Source of the DNA: Planctomycetales bacterium | GTDB taxonomy: Bacteria > 4484-113 > JAFGCY01 | Reading direction: 5' to 3' | Length of the DNA stretch: 7,759 nt | Assembly: GCA_024645305.1 (NCBI GenBank) | Contig: JAHEFU010000134.1 | Coordinates: 1 to 7,759 of the forward strand | Notes under the pieces: model-generated | Database searches by the model: none | What the model was told of the DNA's origin: nothing | What the model saw: the letters and a program-made list of their open reading frames with translations, nothing else | Translations under genes and position numbers: made by a program | Shown: in pieces, positions 5,837 through 7,759 of the stretch | Layout of the letters: the number at the start of each line of letters is the position of its first letter | Position numbering within the stretch: the first letter of the stretch is position 1

Positions 5837-7401
5837 TCCGCAGGCTTGTCGCGTTCATCCGGCTGGCTCAGGTCCACGACTTCCTGGATCATGTTGGCCA
5901 GTTCGCCGATCTCCCCTTCGTCTGAAATGGCGACGGTGACAGTGCCACCGGCGGAAAGATATTCTCTGAGCTTGCCGATCAGGATTCGGACCGGCAGCAG
6001 GATCCGGCGCCCTTCCAGAGTGGCCATGACGAAGGCCACGATCACGCCGATAATCAGTCCCAGGGTGGCAATGAGTACCTTCTGCTGTGACATCGCCATC
6101 TGCTCCTGCTTCTGCCTGTGGGTCAGGGCGATGGAACGGCTCTGGATCGTACCGGCCAGCATCCAGTCCAGACCCTCCACGGGAGCGCAGACGAAGTAGC
6201 GACCCTCCTCTGGTGGATTGAGTACCCTGCCCGTGCTGCGCCCCGCTTCCAGTGAGGCGAAGAGTGCCTTGATTTCATCGTTGCCCCGGCTGGCGAGGTT
6301 TGCCTCATCGCGGACATTCTGCTCGGGATTCTTGTCTGAGGGCAGCTCTGCATTACCGATCGGTATCACTCGCAGGTAGTCCACCGCACTTGTCTGTGCG
6401 CTAAGCAGGGTGCCGTCGCCGCGCTGCAGCCAGCTGATGCCTCCCGGGCCGATGCTGAAGCTGAGCAATTCATCCATCATCCTGGCTACACGGACCTCAC
6501 AGCCCACCACGGCAACCTGGCTGCCGCTATCACCACCGATGGCAACCTGGCCCAGACAGGCCACGACCCACTCCCCGGACAGGTGGCTGACATATGGGGA
6601 TGTCCAGACCAGACCCCGGTCATTGGCCTTTTCGGCGCTCCAGGCATACATGGCAGGCTTGGTCAGGTCCTTGTCGGCTGCCCAGCCGGAGACATCCATG
6701 AATGGATAAGCGCGCAGCATGCTGTCGGCCGTGACTATGTAGGCATGGGACACCAGCTGGTCGTAACGTGTTGGTCCCTTGAGCAGGGGGTCCAGCCTGG
6801 CAGTAACCTGCATCTTCTGCCTTTCATACTGGGTAAAGTCCCGGTTGCTGCTTGGCTTGCGGAAAAACAGGACTGACCCGTTATCATCAATGATTTTGCG
6901 GATTGCCCCGTCTGAACCCTTGCTGTAGTAGATGGGATTCTCCAGGTACTGCACAGAACTGGTGTCCAGGGCAGCATTCCCTTCAGTTCCTGCAGCTTGC
7001 CCAGCAGTCCCGGCTTCAGGTCCGTTTAGACTGTCCAACTTGTTTTCGGGATCCTGCCAGGGATCACGCGCATAGGCTTCCTGGGAGGTGAGGAGATCCT
7101 GGGCATAGGCCCTCAGAAGCTCCACGTTGTAGCCAACCTTGACAAGCCGCTCACTGATCTGGTCAGCCTGGGCTTCCGTGGAGAGCAGGAACTGGTCCTG
7201 CAGTTCCTGGCGGACCTGGTTGCTCAGGTCAGTGCTGTAGATTGCACCATTGTCGGAAAGCGTGAACAGCAACACGGAAATAACGGTCACTGGCACGATG
7301 GAGCTGACCAGGGCAGACAGCAGTATTCGTCGCCAGATCCAGGGTCTGTAACTGCCGGAATCCCGCTTCACGTAAATGAGTATAGCATTTCTGACTGTCA
7401 T
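5833..7401 (-). CDS. Membrane receptor with periplasmic dCache-like sensor and C-terminal HAMP domain, no output domain
   Basis: A 522-residue inner-membrane protein from ATG 7401. It has a basic N-terminus, TM1 at about residues 26-47, a large extracytoplasmic region (about 48-440), TM2 at about 442-463 and a HAMP domain at about 464-513 (ILLPVRILIGKLREYL, then DEGEIGELANMIQEVV), followed by only nine residues before TAA. The sensor region looks like a double Cache: SHAYIVTADSMLRAYPFMD (218-236), LVWTSPYVSHLSGEWVVACL (264-283), and VEGLDWMLAGTI (408-419) leading into TM2. A Gly/Ala/Glu-rich stretch (127-148) looks like an insert. Such receptors normally end in a methyl-accepting, kinase, GGDEF or PP2C-phosphatase domain. 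Here there is none, and no remnant follows because the phosphorylase gene begins at once on the other strand. The start is uncertain: the frame is open to 7626 but would invade murC. ATG 7401 has no SD. GTG 7371 lies 7 bases after an extended -10 (TGCTATACT) and may be the true, leaderless start. The ligand is unknown. Confidence 0.82.
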   Translation of the reverse strand: MTVRNAILIYVKRDSGSYRPWIWRRILLSALVSSIVPVTVISVLLFTLSDNGAIYSTDLSNQVRQELQDQFLLSTEAQADQISERLVKVGYNVELLRAYAQDLLTSQEAYARDPWQDPENKLDSLNGPEAGTAGQAAGTEGNAALDTSSVQYLENPIYYSKGSDGAIRKIIDDNGSVLFFRKPSSNRDFTQYERQKMQVTARLDPLLKGPTRYDQLVSHAYIVTADSMLRAYPFMDVSGWAADKDLTKPAMYAWSAEKANDRGLVWTSPYVSHLSGEWVVACLGQVAIGGDSGSQVAVVGCEVRVARMMDELLSFSIGPGGISWLQRGDGTLLSAQTSAVDYLRVIPIGNAELPSDKNPEQNVRDEANLASRGNDEIKALFASLEAGRSTGRVLNPPEEGRYFVCAPVEGLDWMLAGTIQSRSIALTHRQKQEQMAMSQQKVLIATLGLIIGVIVAFVMATLEGRRILLPVRILIGKLREYLSAGGTVTVAISDEGEIGELANMIQEVVDLSQPDERDKPAD

Positions 7402-7410
7402 GCATTTACG
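7371..7410. repeat. 8-bp perfect inverted repeat around the receptor gene start
   Basis: CGTAAATG (7371-7378) and CATTTACG (7403-7410) are exact reverse complements 24 bases apart. They bracket the extended -10 element. GCATTT also occurs at 7385-7390 and 7402-7407 and in inverted form (AAATGC) at 7416-7421. This could be an operator for a dimeric regulator, but short inverted repeats also arise by chance in a 7.8-kb window. Confidence 0.3.
7379..7387 (-). promoter_or_regulatory. Candidate extended -10 promoter element of the receptor gene
   Basis: On the minus strand TGC is directly followed by TATACT (7384-7379), matching the extended -10 form TGnTATAAT with one mismatch. I see no good -35, which extended -10 promoters can lack. 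A start site about 7 bases downstream would coincide with GTG at 7371. If this promoter is used, the ATG at 7401 lies outside the transcript. Confidence 0.4.
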
Positions 7411-7495
7411 CAATAAAATGCGAAAAAACACAGAGGAATCATGGGATAAGTGTGTTCGAATTGTGCATCCTCGGCTATAATTCCCGTCAACTCGC
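7402..7495. other. Divergent intergenic region between the receptor gene and murC
   Basis: This is 94 bases, locally A/T-richer than the neighbouring genes, with an A run around 7423-7428. It holds the murC -10 and a small hairpin (GCATTT 7402-7407 / AAATGC 7416-7421, 8-base loop). No small gene is evident. Confidence 0.6.
7476..7481 (+). promoter_or_regulatory. Consensus -10 hexamer upstream of murC
   Basis: TATAAT is a perfect -10 match, 14 bases before the GTG start at 7496. The best upstream -35-like hexamer is weak (TTCGAA, 7455-7460, 15-base spacing). A start site near 7488 would leave a leader of roughly 6-9 bases, too short for an SD, and none is seen. Confidence 0.45.
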
Positions 7496-7759
7496 GTGCT
7501 GAAGAGATCAACTAAACGCATACACTTCATAGGCATCGGCGGAGCCGGCGTTAGCGCTCTTGCGCACCTGATGCTTGATAGGGAATATGAAGTCACCGGT
7601 TCTGACAGGCAGAGCAGCAAGGTCACGCGTGCCCTCGAGGAAGCCGGAGCCCAGATCTGGTATGAGCATGACGAGCGTTACGTTCGCCATGCAGACCTGG
7701 TTGTCCGCAGCACCGCCATCACTGACGAGAATCCTGAAGTCATCTATGCCAAGCAAAGC
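7496..7759 (+). CDS. murC: UDP-N-acetylmuramate--L-alanine ligase, MurC (N-terminal 88 residues; gene runs off the right edge)
   Basis: MurC joins L-alanine to UDP-N-acetylmuramic acid with ATP, the first peptide step of peptidoglycan synthesis in the cytosol. The visible part is the N-terminal Rossmann-like UDP-binding domain: RIHFIGIGGAGVSALAHLM (8-26) with the glycine loop, YEVTGSDRQSSKVTRALEEAG (31-51 in part), then ADLVVRSTAITDENPEV (66-82), the typical SxAI-xxNPE block that contacts the UDP sugar. The GIGGAG loop favours MurC over the recycling ligase Mpl, which usually has GICG. The ATP-binding and C-terminal domains are outside the window. GTG at 7496 is the only standard start between the in-frame TAA upstream and the conserved RIHFIGIGG block. 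There is no SD, and a TATAAT lies 14 bases upstream. It is divergent from the receptor gene, so it is not preceded by murG or ftsW as in the usual division and cell wall cluster. Confidence 0.94.
   Translation, partial: MLKRSTKRIHFIGIGGAGVSALAHLMLDREYEVTGSDRQSSKVTRALEEAGAQIWYEHDERYVRHADLVVRSTAITDENPEVIYAKQS

Noticed and set aside
6511..6551. GGCAACCTGGC repeated at 6511 and 6541
   Set aside because: Both copies are in the coding sequence of the receptor, 10 codons apart, and encode similar short beta-strand residues (GQVA/SQVA). Two copies of 11 bases are too little to call a repeat element.
7402..7626. N-terminal extension of the receptor up to the ATG at 7626
   Set aside because: It would overlap murC on the opposite strand by more than 100 bases and adds 75 residues with no signal-peptide or domain character before the natural basic N-terminus and TM1.
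1..7759. Search for mobile elements, CRISPR repeats, tRNAs or a defence system
   Set aside because: No transposase, integrase, terminal repeats, regularly spaced repeats or tRNA-like cloverleaf were seen. All gene products belong to housekeeping, metabolic or sensory families.

Overview
This is a chromosomal window of about 57-58% GC (by eye) from a bacterium. It has housekeeping genes at both edges and a small accessory-looking metabolic and sensory block between them. The left edge carries the 5' part of a primary sigma factor (rpoD/sigA) and the right edge the 5' part of murC. No insertion sequence, phage gene, CRISPR array, tRNA or rRNA is visible. The phylum cannot be fixed from sequence alone. 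The sigma region 1.1/1.2 style, abundant SD motifs, an FAD_oxidored gene and a dCache-HAMP receptor of the type often joined to PP2C phosphatases fit a Lentisphaerota/Spirochaetota-like or other deep Gram-negative-type lineage, but this is a low-confidence guess.

Layout, left to right. (1) <1-519, minus: N-terminal 173 residues of RpoD, with a TTG start behind a strong GGAGGA ribosome-binding site. (2) 520-745: 226-base intergenic stretch with two small hairpins and no gene. (3) 746-4457, minus: a tight three-gene operon in the order Asparaginase_2 Ntn-hydrolase, DUF4127 protein, FAD_oxidored flavoprotein. The first junction has an 8-base gap and the second a TTGA start/stop overlap. (4) 4458-4516: 59-base divergent spacer. 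(5) 4517-5836, plus: pyrimidine-nucleoside (or thymidine) phosphorylase. (6) 5833-7401, minus: membrane receptor with one periplasmic dCache-like domain and a C-terminal HAMP domain but no output domain. It converges on the phosphorylase gene so closely that the two TAA stop codons share the same TTAA. (7) 7402-7495: divergent spacer with candidate promoters. (8) 7496->7759, plus: N-terminus of MurC.

How the genes may work together: the three-gene operon looks like a cytosolic catabolic or amide/peptide-processing module. The Ntn-hydrolase would cleave a beta-aspartyl or asparaginyl amide, and a redox flavoprotein and a conserved protein of unknown function (DUF4127) would act on the same or a downstream compound. 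The substrate is not evident. The nucleoside phosphorylase is a standard pyrimidine salvage enzyme. The truncated-looking receptor is the oddest gene: it has all the sensing and signal-relay parts but nothing to relay to.

A second pattern runs across the window. Three genes that begin transcription units (the asparaginase, the receptor and murC) lack a Shine-Dalgarno motif and have a -10-like hexamer about 6-14 bases before the start codon. The downstream operon genes, rpoD and the phosphorylase gene have good SD motifs. This suggests leaderless or near-leaderless transcripts at the first group. I see no clearly new defence or mobile system here.
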